A DNA stretch of 39,935 nt from Thermohalobaculum xanthum (GTDB lineage Bacteria; Pseudomonadota; Alphaproteobacteria; Rhodobacterales; Rhodobacteraceae). This document shows, piece after piece, positions 15,946 through 26,174 of the stretch. The position numbers and the translations under genes were made by a program. The DNA is taken from contig NZ_JAEHHL010000017.1 in assembly GCF_016623495.1 (NCBI RefSeq), positions 1 to 39,935 on the forward strand, in the 5' to 3' direction. The notes under the pieces were generated by a model. The model made no database searches. It was not told the origin of the DNA and saw only the letters and a list, made by a program, of their open reading frames with translations. Each line of letters opens with the position of its first letter. Positions within the stretch are counted from its first letter, which is position 1.

Positions 15946-16695
15946 ATGGTTGCAGTCGAAGGTCAAAAGACGTCGCGCCTCGACCAGCATATCGTCGACC
16001 TCGGCCTGGCCTCCAGCCGCGCCCGCGCGCAGGCATTGATCGCCGCGGGGGCGGTCACGATCGATGGCCGGCCGGCCGCCAAGCCGGCGCAGAAGGTGCC
16101 CGCGGGCGCGCAGGTCGAGGTGGCGGGTGATCCTCTGCCATGGGTCAGCCGCGCGGCGCTGAAGCTGCTCCATGCCCTCGATCACTTCGGGCTGGTGCCG
16201 CATGGCGACGCGCTCGATGTCGGGGCCTCGACGGGCGGGTTTACCGAGGTGCTGCTGGCGCGCGGGGCCGCGCGGGTCTTTGCCGTCGATGTCGGCCACG
16301 GGCAGCTGCATCCGCGCCTCGCCTCGGACCCGCGTGTCGTGAACCTCGAAGGCGTGAACGCGCGCGCCATCCCTGCTGGCGCGGTTCCGCCGGTCGACTG
16401 GATCGTGTCGGACGTGGCCTTCATCTCGCTTAAGAAGGCGCTGCCCGGCGCGCTGGCGCTGGCCAAGCCGGGCGCGGTCCTGGTCGCGCTGATCAAGCCG
16501 CAGTTCGAGGCCGGGCGCGAGGCAGTTGGCAAGGGCGGCATCGTCCGAGACCCGGCGGTCCACGAGGCCGTGCGCGCCCGCATCAGCGACTGGCTGGCGG
16601 CGCAAGGCTGGCAGGTGACCGGCGAGGCCGAGAGCCCTATAACCGGCGCCGATGGCAACCGGGAATTCCTGATCGCCGCATCGAAACCGCACTGA
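15946..16695 (+). CDS. tlyA: TlyA-family rRNA 2'-O-methyltransferase / hemolysin-like
   Basis: The 249-residue protein has an S4 RNA-binding domain (residues ~10-60: SRLDQHIVDLGLASSRARAQ, ALIAAGAVTIDGRPAAKP) and an FtsJ-like SAM domain with DVGASTGGFTEVLLARGA at 91-108. The K-D-K-E tetrad of RrmJ-type 2'-O-methyltransferases is suggested by Lys73 (RAALKL), the Asp in IVSDVAFISL, the Lys in ALIKPQFE and the Glu in REFLIA. TlyA of mycobacteria methylates 16S and 23S rRNA. ATG 15946 gives the family start; the frame is open upstream into the low-GC gene. Ribosome site is weak. Confidence 0.92.
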   Translation: MVAVEGQKTSRLDQHIVDLGLASSRARAQALIAAGAVTIDGRPAAKPAQKVPAGAQVEVAGDPLPWVSRAALKLLHALDHFGLVPHGDALDVGASTGGFTEVLLARGAARVFAVDVGHGQLHPRLASDPRVVNLEGVNARAIPAGAVPPVDWIVSDVAFISLKKALPGALALAKPGAVLVALIKPQFEAGREAVGKGGIVRDPAVHEAVRARISDWLAAQGWQVTGEAESPITGADGNREFLIAASKPH

Positions 16696-16770
16696 CGGCC
16701 GGGCCGGCCACGTCCTGCCGCCGCCTTGCGCGAGGATGCGGTCGCGGTGACGGGCGAGACGAGGGTGGGA

Positions 16771-17997
16771 ATGGGCGACGAGGTGACGATCGACCGGCTG
16801 GGCGCGCAGGGCGACGGCGTCGCCGAGGGCGGCACGCTGTTCGTGCCCTTCACCCTGCCGGGCGAGCGCGTTCGGGTGATCCGCCAGGGCACGCGCGCGC
16901 GGCTTGCCGCGGTGCTCGAGCCCGCGCCCGACCGGATCGCGCCGGTCTGCAGCCATTTCAGCACTTGTGGCGGCTGCGCGCTGCAGCACGCCTCGGACGA
17001 TTTCGTCGCCGGCTGGAAGCGCGAGATGGTGGCCGCGGCGCTGGCCTCGCGCGGCATCGCCGATGTCGAGATCCGCACCACCCGGACCTCGCCGCCCGCC
17101 AGCCGCCGCCGCATCACCCTGTCGGCGCGGCGCACGCGCAAGGGTTCGTGCGTCGGCTTTCACGAGGGCCAGAGCGAGGCGCTGGTCTCGATCACCGAAT
17201 GCCCGGTGGCGAACCCCAGCCTGCCCGCCGCGATCCCGGCGCTAAACGAGCTGGTGGAGCGCGCGGCGAGCCGCAAGGGCGAGGTGCGCATCACCCTGAC
17301 CGCCTCGGAGGGCGGGGTCGACGCCGCGGTCGAGGGCGTCAAGCCGCTCGACGGGCCGGGGCGGGCGCTGCTGGCCGGTGTCGCGGCGCGGGCGGGGCTT
17401 GCGCGGCTCGCGGTGGCGGGCGAGGTGGTCGTCACCCTCAAGGATCCGGCGCAGACGATGGGCCGCGCCCGCGTGATCCCGCCCCCCGGCGGATTCCTGC
17501 AGGCGACGCGCGAGGGCGAGGACGCGCTTGCCGCCGCCGTGCGCGAGGCGGTGGGCGACGCGCCGCGGATCGCCGATCTCTTTGCCGGATGCGGCACCTT
17601 CGCCCTGCGTCTGGCCGAGACGGCCGAGGTCCACGCGGTCGAGGCCGAGGGCCCGGCGCTGGCCGCGCTCGACGCTGCTTGGCGGCAGGCGCAGGGGCTG
17701 CGGCGCGTCACCACCGAGCGGCGCAACCTATTTCACCGGCCCCTGCTGGCGGCCGAGCTCGGACGTTTTGCGGCGGTGGTGATGGACCCCCCGCGCGCCG
17801 GGGCGAATGCGCAGGCCGAGCGGCTGGCCGGGGCCGGGGTGCCGCGCCTCGCCATGGTGAGCTGCAACCCCGCGACCTTCGCGCGCGACGCGCGCATCCT
17901 GGTCGACGGCGGCTATCGCATCGATTGGGTGCAGCCCGTCGACCAGTTCCGGTGGTCGAGCCATGTCGAGCTGGTCGCGGCGATGTCGCGGCGCTGA
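16771..17997 (+). CDS. Class I SAM-dependent RNA uracil-C5 methyltransferase (RlmD/RumA-like)
   Basis: The 408-residue protein begins with a TRAM-like domain (VTIDRLGAQGDGVAEGGTLF). Four cysteines, Cys60, Cys66, Cys69 and Cys144, are placed to hold a 4Fe-4S cluster as in RumA/RlmD. The SAM site is DLFAGCGTFALRL (269-281), followed by VMDPPRAGA (338-345) and the catalytic nucleophile Cys365 in MVSCNPATFARD; Glu400 in SHVE is the general base position. It would methylate uridine in rRNA or tRNA. The ATG at 16771 has GAGGGTGGGA directly before it; an in-frame TTG at 16726 is possible. It is the last gene of the plus-strand row, convergent with the peptide ABC operon. Confidence 0.9.
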   Translation: MGDEVTIDRLGAQGDGVAEGGTLFVPFTLPGERVRVIRQGTRARLAAVLEPAPDRIAPVCSHFSTCGGCALQHASDDFVAGWKREMVAAALASRGIADVEIRTTRTSPPASRRRITLSARRTRKGSCVGFHEGQSEALVSITECPVANPSLPAAIPALNELVERAASRKGEVRITLTASEGGVDAAVEGVKPLDGPGRALLAGVAARAGLARLAVAGEVVVTLKDPAQTMGRARVIPPPGGFLQATREGEDALAAAVREAVGDAPRIADLFAGCGTFALRLAETAEVHAVEAEGPALAALDAAWRQAQGLRRVTTERRNLFHRPLLAAELGRFAAVVMDPPRAGANAQAERLAGAGVPRLAMVSCNPATFARDARILVDGGYRIDWVQPVDQFRWSSHVELVAAMSRR

Positions 17998-18013
17998 GGC
18001 CGGTGCCGCGGCG

Positions 18014-18784
18014 TCACTCGGCGGCGGCGATGCGTTCCGTGGTGGCGGCGAACAGCTCGCGCGTGTAGTCCGCCTTCATGTCGTGCCGGGCAAGCTGGGC
18101 GTGGTCCAGCGCCTCGACCGCGCGGCCTTCCTTCATCACCGTCAGCCGGTCGCACATGTGGTCGATCACCGCGAGGTCGTGGCTGACCATCAGGAAGGTC
18201 AGGCCGCGCTCGGCCCTGAGCCGCGAGAGCAGGTTGAGCGCCTCGGCCTGCACCGAGGCGTCGAGCGCCGAGGTGGGCTCGTCGAGCAGCAGGATCTCGG
18301 GCTCGAGCATCAGCGCGCGGGCGATGGCCACGCGCTGGCGCTGCCCGCCCGACAGTTGGTGCGGGAAGCGGAAGCGGAAGGCGGGATCGAGGCCGACATC
18401 CTCGAGCGCGCGCAGGATGCGCCGGCCCCGCTCGGTGCCGCGGGCGACCCCGTGGATCCGAAGCGGCTCGCCCAGCGTGCGGTCGATGGTGTGGCGCGGG
18501 TGCAGCGAGGCATAAGGGTCCTGGAACACCATCTGCACCCGGCGCGCGAAGGCGCGGTCGCGCCGGGCGGGAATGGCGCGGCCATCGATCCGGATCTCGC
18601 CCCCCGTGACCGGGGCCATGCCGCAGATCGCGCGCAGGATGGTCGACTTGCCCGAGCCGGATTCGCCGACCAGCCCGTAGGAGGCGCGTGCCGCGACCGC
18701 GAGGCTGACGCCGCGCACCGCGTGGACGTGGCGGCCCTTGGCGTCGAAGGTGACGTGCAGGTCGTCGATCTCGATCAGCGCCAT
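18014..18784 (-). CDS. Peptide/nickel-type ABC transporter ATP-binding protein (DppF-like)
   Basis: The 256-residue ATPase carries Walker A GESGSGKST (40-48), the Q-loop MVFQDPYASLHPRHT, signature LSGGQRQR, Walker B ILLLDEPTSALD and the H-loop MVSHDLAVI. The QDPYxSLxPR stretch and the position after a second ATPase mark the OppF/DppF kind. It is the last gene of a five-gene operon, its start 4 bases after the preceding stop, and energises the two permeases encoded upstream. Confidence 0.94.
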   Translation of the reverse strand: MALIEIDDLHVTFDAKGRHVHAVRGVSLAVAARASYGLVGESGSGKSTILRAICGMAPVTGGEIRIDGRAIPARRDRAFARRVQMVFQDPYASLHPRHTIDRTLGEPLRIHGVARGTERGRRILRALEDVGLDPAFRFRFPHQLSGGQRQRVAIARALMLEPEILLLDEPTSALDASVQAEALNLLSRLRAERGLTFLMVSHDLAVIDHMCDRLTVMKEGRAVEALDHAQLARHDMKADYTRELFAATTERIAAAE

Positions 18785-18788
18785 GCGA

Positions 18789-19619
18789 TCACTCCAGCCA
18801 GGCCGCGTCGCGCGTGAGCGTGGGCAGCGGCTGGCGCGGTCCGCCGATCGTCGGCAGGCAGTTGAGCAGGCCGCGAGTGTAGGGGTGCTGCGCCTGCGAC
18901 AGGCGGTTTGCCTCGATCTCCTCGACGATGCGCCCGCGATACATCACCAGCACGCGGTCGCAGAAGCGCGATACGAGGTTGAGGTCGTGGCTGATGAACA
19001 TCAGGCCCATGCCGCGCTCGCGCACCAGCCCGTCGAGGATGCGCAGGACCTCGGCCTGGACGGTGACGTCGAGCGCCGAGGTCGGCTCGTCCGCGATCAG
19101 CAGGTCGGGCTCGGGGATCAGCATCATCGCGATCATCACGCGCTGGCCCATGCCGCCGGACAACTCGTGCGGGTAGGCCTCGAGGACGCGCTCGGGGTCG
19201 CGGATCTGCACCGCCTCGAGCGCCTCGAGCGCCTTGGCGCGCGCGGCGCGGGCCGACATGCCGTCGCGCAGGCGCAGCCCCTCGGTCAACTGGCGGCCGA
19301 CCCGCATCACCGGATTGAGCGAGTATTTCGGATCCTGCATCACCATGGCGATGCGCCGGCCGCGCAGGGCACGCATCTCGCGCTCGGGGATGCGGGCGAG
19401 GTCGATCCCGTCGAAGCTCATGCGCCGTGCCTCGATCCGGCCGGGCGCGCGGATCAGGCGCAGGACTGAGCGGCCGGTCATCGTCTTGCCCGAGCCCGAT
19501 TCGCCCACGATGCCGAGCCGCTCGCGCGAGAGGCTGAACGAGACGCCGCGCACCGCCTCGACCGGGCCGGCCTCGGTCGCGAAGGTGACGCGCAGGTCCT
19601 CGATCTCGAGCAGGCTCAT
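18789..19619 (-). CDS. Peptide/nickel-type ABC transporter ATP-binding protein (DppD-like)
   Basis: The 276-residue ATPase has Walker A GESGSGKT (39-46), QDPKYSLNPVMRVG, signature LSGGMGQR, Walker B LLIADEPTSALD and ISHDLNLV. The end, HPYTRGLLNCLPTIGG, is the typical OppD/DppD C-terminus; some members also bind an Fe-S cluster there through several cysteines, but only one Cys is seen. The ATG at 19619 overlaps the stop of the permease gene (ATGA). It pairs with the DppF-like ATPase. Confidence 0.94.
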   Translation of the reverse strand: MSLLEIEDLRVTFATEAGPVEAVRGVSFSLSRERLGIVGESGSGKTMTGRSVLRLIRAPGRIEARRMSFDGIDLARIPEREMRALRGRRIAMVMQDPKYSLNPVMRVGRQLTEGLRLRDGMSARAARAKALEALEAVQIRDPERVLEAYPHELSGGMGQRVMIAMMLIPEPDLLIADEPTSALDVTVQAEVLRILDGLVRERGMGLMFISHDLNLVSRFCDRVLVMYRGRIVEEIEANRLSQAQHPYTRGLLNCLPTIGGPRQPLPTLTRDAAWLE

Positions 19620-20521
19620 TTCGAGGACCCCCGCGGGTCGAGCACGTCGCGGAGCCCGTCGCCCAGCAGGTTGAAGCCGAGCGAGACGATGAAGATCGCG
19701 AGGCCTGGCATGGTCGCGACCCACCACTGCTCGAACAGGAACTTGCGGCCCGACGAGATCATCAGCCCCCATTCCGGTAGCGGCGGCTGGGCGCCGAGGC
19801 CGAGGAAACCGAGCCCCGCCGCCGTCAGGATGATGCCCGCCATGTCGAGGGTCACGCGCACGATCACCGAGGGCAGGCACATCGGCGCGACATGGCCGAA
19901 GATGATCCTCCCCGATCCCGCGCCCTGGAGGCGGATCGCGGCGATGTAGTCGGCGCCGCGCACGGTCAGCGTCTCGGCCCGGGCGACGCGCGCATAGGGC
20001 GGCCAGGCGGTGAGGGCGATGGCCAGCACCGCGTTCTCGACCCCGGGCCCCAGCGCCGCGACGAAGGCGAGCGCAAGGATCAGCCGCGGGAAGGCGAGGA
20101 AGATGTCGGTCAGGCGCATCAGCACCGTGTCGACGATGCCGCCGAAATAGCCCGAGACGGTCCCGATGATCAGCCCCACCACCGGCGCGGTGACGGTGAC
20201 CAGCGCGACGATGTAGAGCGTGATGCGGGCGCCGTAGACCAGGCGGCTCCAGATGTCGCGGCCGAACTCGTCCGTGCCCAGCCAGTGATCCGGCGAGAGC
20301 GGTGGCTGCAGGCGGCCAGCCAGGTTCTGGACATAGGGGTCATGCGTCGCGAGCAGCGGCGCGAGCGCCGCCGCGACCAGCAGCGCCACGATGATCAGGA
20401 GCCCGATCAGCGCCAGCGGGTTGCGCGACAGCCTGAGCCAGCCGAGCCAGGCCTGCCCGAGGCGGGCCTGCAGCGGCGAGCGCGGCGCGGGGTCGAGAAG
20501 CCAGGCGCGCCAGCCGGTCAT
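19616..20521 (-). CDS. Peptide/nickel-type ABC transporter permease (DppC-like)
   Basis: The 301-residue permease has an N-terminal helix (NPLALIGLLIIVALLVAAAL), then the DppC landmark HWLGTDEFGRDIWSRLVYGA, about five further helices, and the cytoplasmic coupling loop RAETLTVRGADYIAAIRLQG. It ends in SLGFNLLGDGLRDVLDPRG, the usual ending of the subfamily. The ATG at 20521 overlaps the stop of the preceding permease (ATGA), and its own stop overlaps the next start. Upstream extension of the frame is antisense noise. Confidence 0.94.
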   Translation of the reverse strand: MTGWRAWLLDPAPRSPLQARLGQAWLGWLRLSRNPLALIGLLIIVALLVAAALAPLLATHDPYVQNLAGRLQPPLSPDHWLGTDEFGRDIWSRLVYGARITLYIVALVTVTAPVVGLIIGTVSGYFGGIVDTVLMRLTDIFLAFPRLILALAFVAALGPGVENAVLAIALTAWPPYARVARAETLTVRGADYIAAIRLQGAGSGRIIFGHVAPMCLPSVIVRVTLDMAGIILTAAGLGFLGLGAQPPLPEWGLMISSGRKFLFEQWWVATMPGLAIFIVSLGFNLLGDGLRDVLDPRGSSK

Positions 20522-21591
20522 GACCGCGCCCTCGGGTCGACCAGCCGGTAGAGCAGGTCGGACAGCATGTTGAGCAGGATGAAGGCCGAGCCCACCACGA
20601 TCGTGCCGCCCATCACCGCCGCCATGTCGGCCGAGAAGAGCGCGTTGGTGATGTAGAGCCCCAGGCCCGGCCAGGCGAAGACGGTCTCGGTGAGCACGGA
20701 ACCCTCGAGCAGGTTGGCGTAGGACAACGCGATCACGGTGATCAGGGGGACGAGGACGTTCCTGAGCGCATGCACCCAGACGACGCGCCATTCCGGCATG
20801 CCCTTGACCCGCGCGGTGGTGACGTATTCCTGCCCCAGCTGGTCGATCATGAAGCTGCGCGTCATCCGGCTGATATAGGCCATCGAGTAGTACCCGAGCA
20901 CGCTGGCCGGCAGGACGATGTGCGAGAAGGCATTGGCAAAGATCTCCCACTGGCCCGCCAGCGCGGTGTCGATGAGGATCATGCCGGTGCGGGTCGGCAC
21001 GTCGAGCTCGTACATGAACTCGTAGGTGGTATCGAGGCGGCCAGGGCCGCCGACCCAGCCGAGCTCGCCGTAGAACACCAGAAGCCCCATCAGCCCCAGC
21101 CAGAAGACGGGCATCGAGTAGCCCATCAGCCCGATCAGGCGAACGAGCTGGTCGGTCAGGCTGCCGGGCTTGGTGGCGGCGATCACGCCGGCCGGAACTC
21201 CGAAGATGACGCCCAGGATCGTGGCGATGGTGGCAAGTTCGAGGGTCGCGGGGAAGACGCGCGTCACGTCCTCGAGAACCGGTCTCGCGGTCATCAGCGA
21301 GGTGCCGAAATTGCCGTCGAGCGCGTCGCGCACATAGAGAGCGAACTGCACCCAGATCGGGTCGTTGAGCCCCATCGCCTCGCGTGCGGCGTCGTATTGC
21401 GCGGCGGTCGCGCGCTCGCCCAGCACCGCGAGGACGGGGTCGATCGGGATCACCCGCCCGATCACGAAGGTGATCGCGAGCAGCCCCAGGAAGGTGATGG
21501 CCAGCGTGAGCACGAGCTTGGCCGCGCGCCAGCCGAGGCGGAGGGCGGCCGACGAGCCGTTGCGGCGGGGGATGGATGCGGTGTCTGTCAT
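20518..21591 (-). CDS. Peptide/nickel-type ABC transporter permease (DppB-like)
   Basis: The 357-residue permease has an N-terminal helix (residues ~25-48), a periplasmic loop with GLNDPIWVQFALYVRDALDG and NFGTSL, five more helices and the coupling loop YVTTARVKGMPEWRVVWVHA. The ending LLYRLVDPRAR matches the subfamily. It lies 43 bases after the binding-protein gene with a strong hairpin between them, and overlaps the DppC-like gene by 4 bases. Confidence 0.94.
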   Translation of the reverse strand: MTDTASIPRRNGSSAALRLGWRAAKLVLTLAITFLGLLAITFVIGRVIPIDPVLAVLGERATAAQYDAAREAMGLNDPIWVQFALYVRDALDGNFGTSLMTARPVLEDVTRVFPATLELATIATILGVIFGVPAGVIAATKPGSLTDQLVRLIGLMGYSMPVFWLGLMGLLVFYGELGWVGGPGRLDTTYEFMYELDVPTRTGMILIDTALAGQWEIFANAFSHIVLPASVLGYYSMAYISRMTRSFMIDQLGQEYVTTARVKGMPEWRVVWVHALRNVLVPLITVIALSYANLLEGSVLTETVFAWPGLGLYITNALFSADMAAVMGGTIVVGSAFILLNMLSDLLYRLVDPRARS

Positions 21592-21598
21592 CGGTGTC

Positions 21599-21627
21599 GC
21601 GGGCGGCCGGGGTCGCCGGCCGCCCGC
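21599..21627 (-). terminator. Strong hairpin between binding-protein and permease genes
   Basis: A perfect 12-base stem (GCGGGCGGCCGG, 21599-21610, with its complement at 21616-21627) has a 5-base loop and no following T-run. It fills the gap between the solute-binding protein stop and the DppB-like start. Such hairpins commonly act as partial terminators or 3-prime stabilisers that keep binding-protein mRNA in excess; that role is inferred. Confidence 0.65.
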
Positions 21628-21634
21628 ATGTCCG

Positions 21635-23242
21635 TCACTTCGTCGTTGCCCAGTAGAAGGCCGAGTGGATCGAGCCGCCGGCCGAGAAGCCCTCGACGTT
21701 CTTGCGCATGGCCACGGGCTCGATGCGCTGGAACATCTCGGCGAACGGCGCGGCCTGCTGATGGATCCGCTGGATCTCGAGATACATCTGCTCGCGTTTG
21801 GCGGTGTCCTTCTCGAGCACCGCGGCATTGGTGAGGTCGTTCACCTCGGCCGCCGGCCACGAGTTGCGCCATGCGAGGACGCCGGTCAGCTTGGCCTCGT
21901 CCGAGTTGTCCGGGTTGCGGGCGAAGGTGTCGGCGTTGGTGTGGGGATCGGGATAGTCCGGGCCCCACGCCTCGAGAATCAGCTGATGCGTGCGGGCGCG
22001 ATAGTCACCCAACACTTCCTTGCCGGTGCCGGTCGTGAACTCGATGTTGATGCCGGCCTTGGCAAAGGTGTTCTGCATCGACTGGGCCATCTCCAGCCGC
22101 TCCTGGTCGTTGCGGACGTGGAAGGTGAAGTTGAGGTCGGTCACGCCCGACTCGGCGATCAGGGCCTTGGCCTTCTCGATGTCGAGCGAGTAGGGCGTCT
22201 CCTCGAGCGCGCCAAGGAAGCCGCGCGGCAGGAACGCCTGGTGGACGGTGTAGCTGCCCTTCAGGAAGCTGTCCGTCATCCCCTTGTAGTCGATGAGGTA
22301 CTTCAGCGCCTCGACCAGCTTGGGGTTCGCCAGCCGCGGATCCTTCTGGTTCATGGCGAGGTAGTAGATGCGCCCGCGCACCTCCTCGTTGATCTTGATG
22401 TCGGGGTTCGACGACACGCCCTCGACATCGGTGGGGGTGAGCTTGCGGGCGATGTCGATGTCGCCCTTCTCGAGCAGCAGGCGCTGGGTCGAGGGCTCGG
22501 CCACGTGGCGCACGAAGACGCGCTTCATCGCCGGTTCGCCGCGCCAGTAGCCCGGCACCGCCTCGAGCACATAGCTCTCGGACGGCTTGTACGAGCGCAG
22601 GTTGTAGGCGCCCGAGCCGGCGGTGTTGGTCTTCAGCCACTCGTAGCCGAGGTCGCCGTCCGCCTCGTGCGACAGGGCCATCTCCTTGTCGACGACCGAG
22701 GCGACGACGGCGGTGAGGCAGTTGTAGAAGAACGACGGCGCGTAGGGCTTGTCGGTGACGATGATCAGCGTGTCACCCTCGGCGCGCACCTTCTCCTCGA
22801 CATTGTCGGCGTTGAAGCCGAACTGGGTGAGGATGAAGGACGGGGTCTTGTCGAGCTTGACGGCGCGCTGGATCGACCAAGCCGCATCCTCGGCGCGCAC
22901 CGGGTTGCCCGAGTGGAACTTGAGCCCCGACTTGATCTTGAAGGTGTAGGTGACGCCGTCATCGGCCAGTGACCAGCTCTCGGCGATGCCCGGCACCAGC
23001 GGGCCCAGGTCCGACGGGTCGAGTTCGACCAGCGTGTCGTAGGCGTTGTTGAGCAGGTCGTTGCCCGAGAACTCGAAGCTCTCGGCGGGGTCAAGCGACA
23101 CGATGTCGTCGATCTTGTCGGCAATCACGAGCGTGTCGGCCGGCGTCTCCGCGACGCCTGCGACGGGCGACAGCGCTAGCACAGCCGTGAGCACGCCGAG
23201 CGCCGCCGATCTGGCCATACGCGATGGCAGAGTGATCAGCAT
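21635..23242 (-). CDS. Peptide/nickel-type ABC transporter solute-binding protein (family 5)
   Basis: The 535-residue protein begins with a signal peptide (residues 1 to ~31, ending in GVA). It has the family 5 (DppA/OppA-like) marks: DTLVIADKIDDIVSLDPAES, VPGIAESWSLADDGVTYTFK, LKFHSGNPVRAEDAAWSI and YLIDYKGM. The ligand is unknown; peptides, opines or other organic solutes are possible. AGGGAGA precedes the ATG. First gene of the operon 23242-18014. Confidence 0.94.
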   Translation of the reverse strand: MLITLPSRMARSAALGVLTAVLALSPVAGVAETPADTLVIADKIDDIVSLDPAESFEFSGNDLLNNAYDTLVELDPSDLGPLVPGIAESWSLADDGVTYTFKIKSGLKFHSGNPVRAEDAAWSIQRAVKLDKTPSFILTQFGFNADNVEEKVRAEGDTLIIVTDKPYAPSFFYNCLTAVVASVVDKEMALSHEADGDLGYEWLKTNTAGSGAYNLRSYKPSESYVLEAVPGYWRGEPAMKRVFVRHVAEPSTQRLLLEKGDIDIARKLTPTDVEGVSSNPDIKINEEVRGRIYYLAMNQKDPRLANPKLVEALKYLIDYKGMTDSFLKGSYTVHQAFLPRGFLGALEETPYSLDIEKAKALIAESGVTDLNFTFHVRNDQERLEMAQSMQNTFAKAGINIEFTTGTGKEVLGDYRARTHQLILEAWGPDYPDPHTNADTFARNPDNSDEAKLTGVLAWRNSWPAAEVNDLTNAAVLEKDTAKREQMYLEIQRIHQQAAPFAEMFQRIEPVAMRKNVEGFSAGGSIHSAFYWATTK

Positions 23243-23452
23243 GACGGTCTCCCTGTTGATGTCTGGTTGTAGCGGCCGCGATCGCGGCGCGGGTTAGACA
23301 CTGCCGCGACCCGGCGACGATTGTCCAGCCGCAACTTGCCATGCTGCGGTCGCGCGCGCGGGCCACATCCGCGTGGCTGCGCGGCAGGTGTTTGCCGCGG
23401 GCTCGCGGGAGGCTAAGCTGCGCCCCGGTTCGACCTCGGAAGGGAACGCGGC
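23243..23452. promoter_or_regulatory. Divergent intergenic region
   Basis: This 210-base gap must hold promoters for the peptide ABC operon (minus) and the small secreted protein (plus). A 14-base perfect palindrome GCCGCGATCGCGGC lies at 23275-23288, 33 bases upstream of the binding-protein start. No confident -35/-10 pair was found on either strand. Confidence 0.35.
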
Positions 23453-23770
23453 ATGCGCAGTTTCGCGCTCGCATGGATGTTCGCGGCCGGCGCCGCCTTG
23501 CCGGCCTTCGCGCAGGCGGCCGGCGCGGTGGCTGGCGACATCGTCGGCGAATGGGACTGCGGCGAGACGCGCCTGGTGATCACCCGGCTGGGCAGCATCG
23601 AGGTGATCGGCACGGGCGACTACCGCGCGGGCCTCTTCGAGGCCGATGGCGCGCGGCTCGACGTCGCCTGGGACGCCGGCGGACAGTCGCGGCTTCGGGT
23701 GACGCGCAGGAGCGACGGGCTCACGGTCAGCGGTCTCGGCGCGCCGCTCGAATGCGTGGCGCGCCGCTGA
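23453..23770 (+). CDS. Small secreted hypothetical protein
   Basis: The 105-residue product has a clear signal peptide (MRSFALAWMFAAGAALPAFA, cleaved near residue 20-23) and a short beta-rich mature part with two cysteines (GEWDCGETRL and LECVARR) that may form a disulfide closing a small barrel. GGAAGGGAA lies before the ATG. No family recognised. It is followed after 141 bases by pobA, with no sign that the two are functionally linked. Confidence 0.75.
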   Translation: MRSFALAWMFAAGAALPAFAQAAGAVAGDIVGEWDCGETRLVITRLGSIEVIGTGDYRAGLFEADGARLDVAWDAGGQSRLRVTRRSDGLTVSGLGAPLECVARR

Positions 23771-25081
<1,311 letters not shown>

Positions 25082-25142
25082 GCCCTGCGCAACCACAGGC
25101 ACCGCGCGAAGGACGCGGCTCGCCACCCAATGGGAGGACCGG

Positions 25143-26171
25143 ATGAAAGCCTATGCCCGCCTGAGCGCCGTCGTGATCGGTGCGCTCGTTGCTCTCCCTG
25201 CCGCGGCGCAGGAGGTGACGCTGACCGTGCAGCATTTCCTGGGCCCCAAGGCGCCTGCCCAGACCAAGCTGATCGAGCCCTGGGCCAAGCGCGTCGAGGA
25301 AGCCTCGCAGGGCCGGATCAAGGTCGAGATCTTTCCGGCCATGGCGCTCGGCGGCAAGCCGCCCGAACTCTACCGCCAGGTGCGCGACGGGGTCGTCGAC
25401 ATCGTCTGGACGCTGCCCGGCTACACGCCCGGCGTGTTCCCCCGGGTCGAGGTGTTCGAGCTGCCGGGCATCCACCAGGGCTCGGCCGCGCAGACCACGC
25501 TGGCGATCCAGGACATGATGCCGGCGCTGGCGCCCGATTTCGCCGATGTCCATCCGCTGCTGATCCACAGCCATGCCGGCAACGCGCTGCACATGGTCGA
25601 CGGGCCGATCGCCTCGGCCGACGACCTTGCCGGCAAGAAGCTCAGGACGCCGTCGCGCACCGGGGCCTGGATGATCGAGGCCTGGGGTGCCGAGCCGGTC
25701 GGCATGCCGGTGCCCGAGCTGCCGCAGGCGCTGGCCAAGAAGGTGGTCGACGGCGCGCTGGTGCCCTTCGAGATCGTGCCCCCGCTCAAGCTGCAGGAGC
25801 TGACCGCGGCCTCGGTCGAGGGGCCCGAGGGGCTGCGCTTCGGCACCGCGGTGTTCCTGCTCGCGATGAACAAGGCGCGCTACGAAAGCTTGCCCGAGGA
25901 CCTGCGGGCGATCATCGACGCCAATTCAGGGGCAAATCTCGCGGCCGAGATTGGCAAGGTCTGGGATGACGTCGAGGCGCCGGGCAAGGCACTGCAGGCG
26001 GACTCGCCCGGCGGCCAGGTGGTGGAGCTGGACGGCGCGGTCTACGAGGAGCTGATCGCCCGGGCCTCGTCGGTCACCGACCGCTGGGTCGAGGAGATCA
26101 CCGCCACTGGCATTGACGGGCAGGCGCTGGTCGACGAGGCCCGCAAGTCGATGGCTGCCCATGGGAACTGA
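25143..26171 (+). CDS. TRAP transporter substrate-binding protein (DctP family)
   Basis: The 342-residue protein has a signal peptide (ending AAA near residue 22) and the DctP pattern: WAKRVEEASQGRIKVEIFP, ALGGKPPELYRQVRDGVVDI and DDLAGKKLRTP, where Arg168 is in the position of the conserved carboxylate-binding arginine. The mature protein would capture an organic acid in the periplasm and hand it to DctQM. GGGAGGA precedes the ATG. It follows pobA by 61 bases without a visible terminator, so an aromatic carboxylate ligand is a reasonable inference, not shown. Confidence 0.93.
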   Translation: MKAYARLSAVVIGALVALPAAAQEVTLTVQHFLGPKAPAQTKLIEPWAKRVEEASQGRIKVEIFPAMALGGKPPELYRQVRDGVVDIVWTLPGYTPGVFPRVEVFELPGIHQGSAAQTTLAIQDMMPALAPDFADVHPLLIHSHAGNALHMVDGPIASADDLAGKKLRTPSRTGAWMIEAWGAEPVGMPVPELPQALAKKVVDGALVPFEIVPPLKLQELTAASVEGPEGLRFGTAVFLLAMNKARYESLPEDLRAIIDANSGANLAAEIGKVWDDVEAPGKALQADSPGGQVVELDGAVYEELIARASSVTDRWVEEITATGIDGQALVDEARKSMAAHGN

Positions 26172-26174
26172 GGC

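Noticed and set aside
23275-23288. Palindrome GCCGCGATCGCGGC as an operator
   Set aside because: GC-rich 14-base palindromes around CGATCG arise readily in this base composition; no second copy or positional support.
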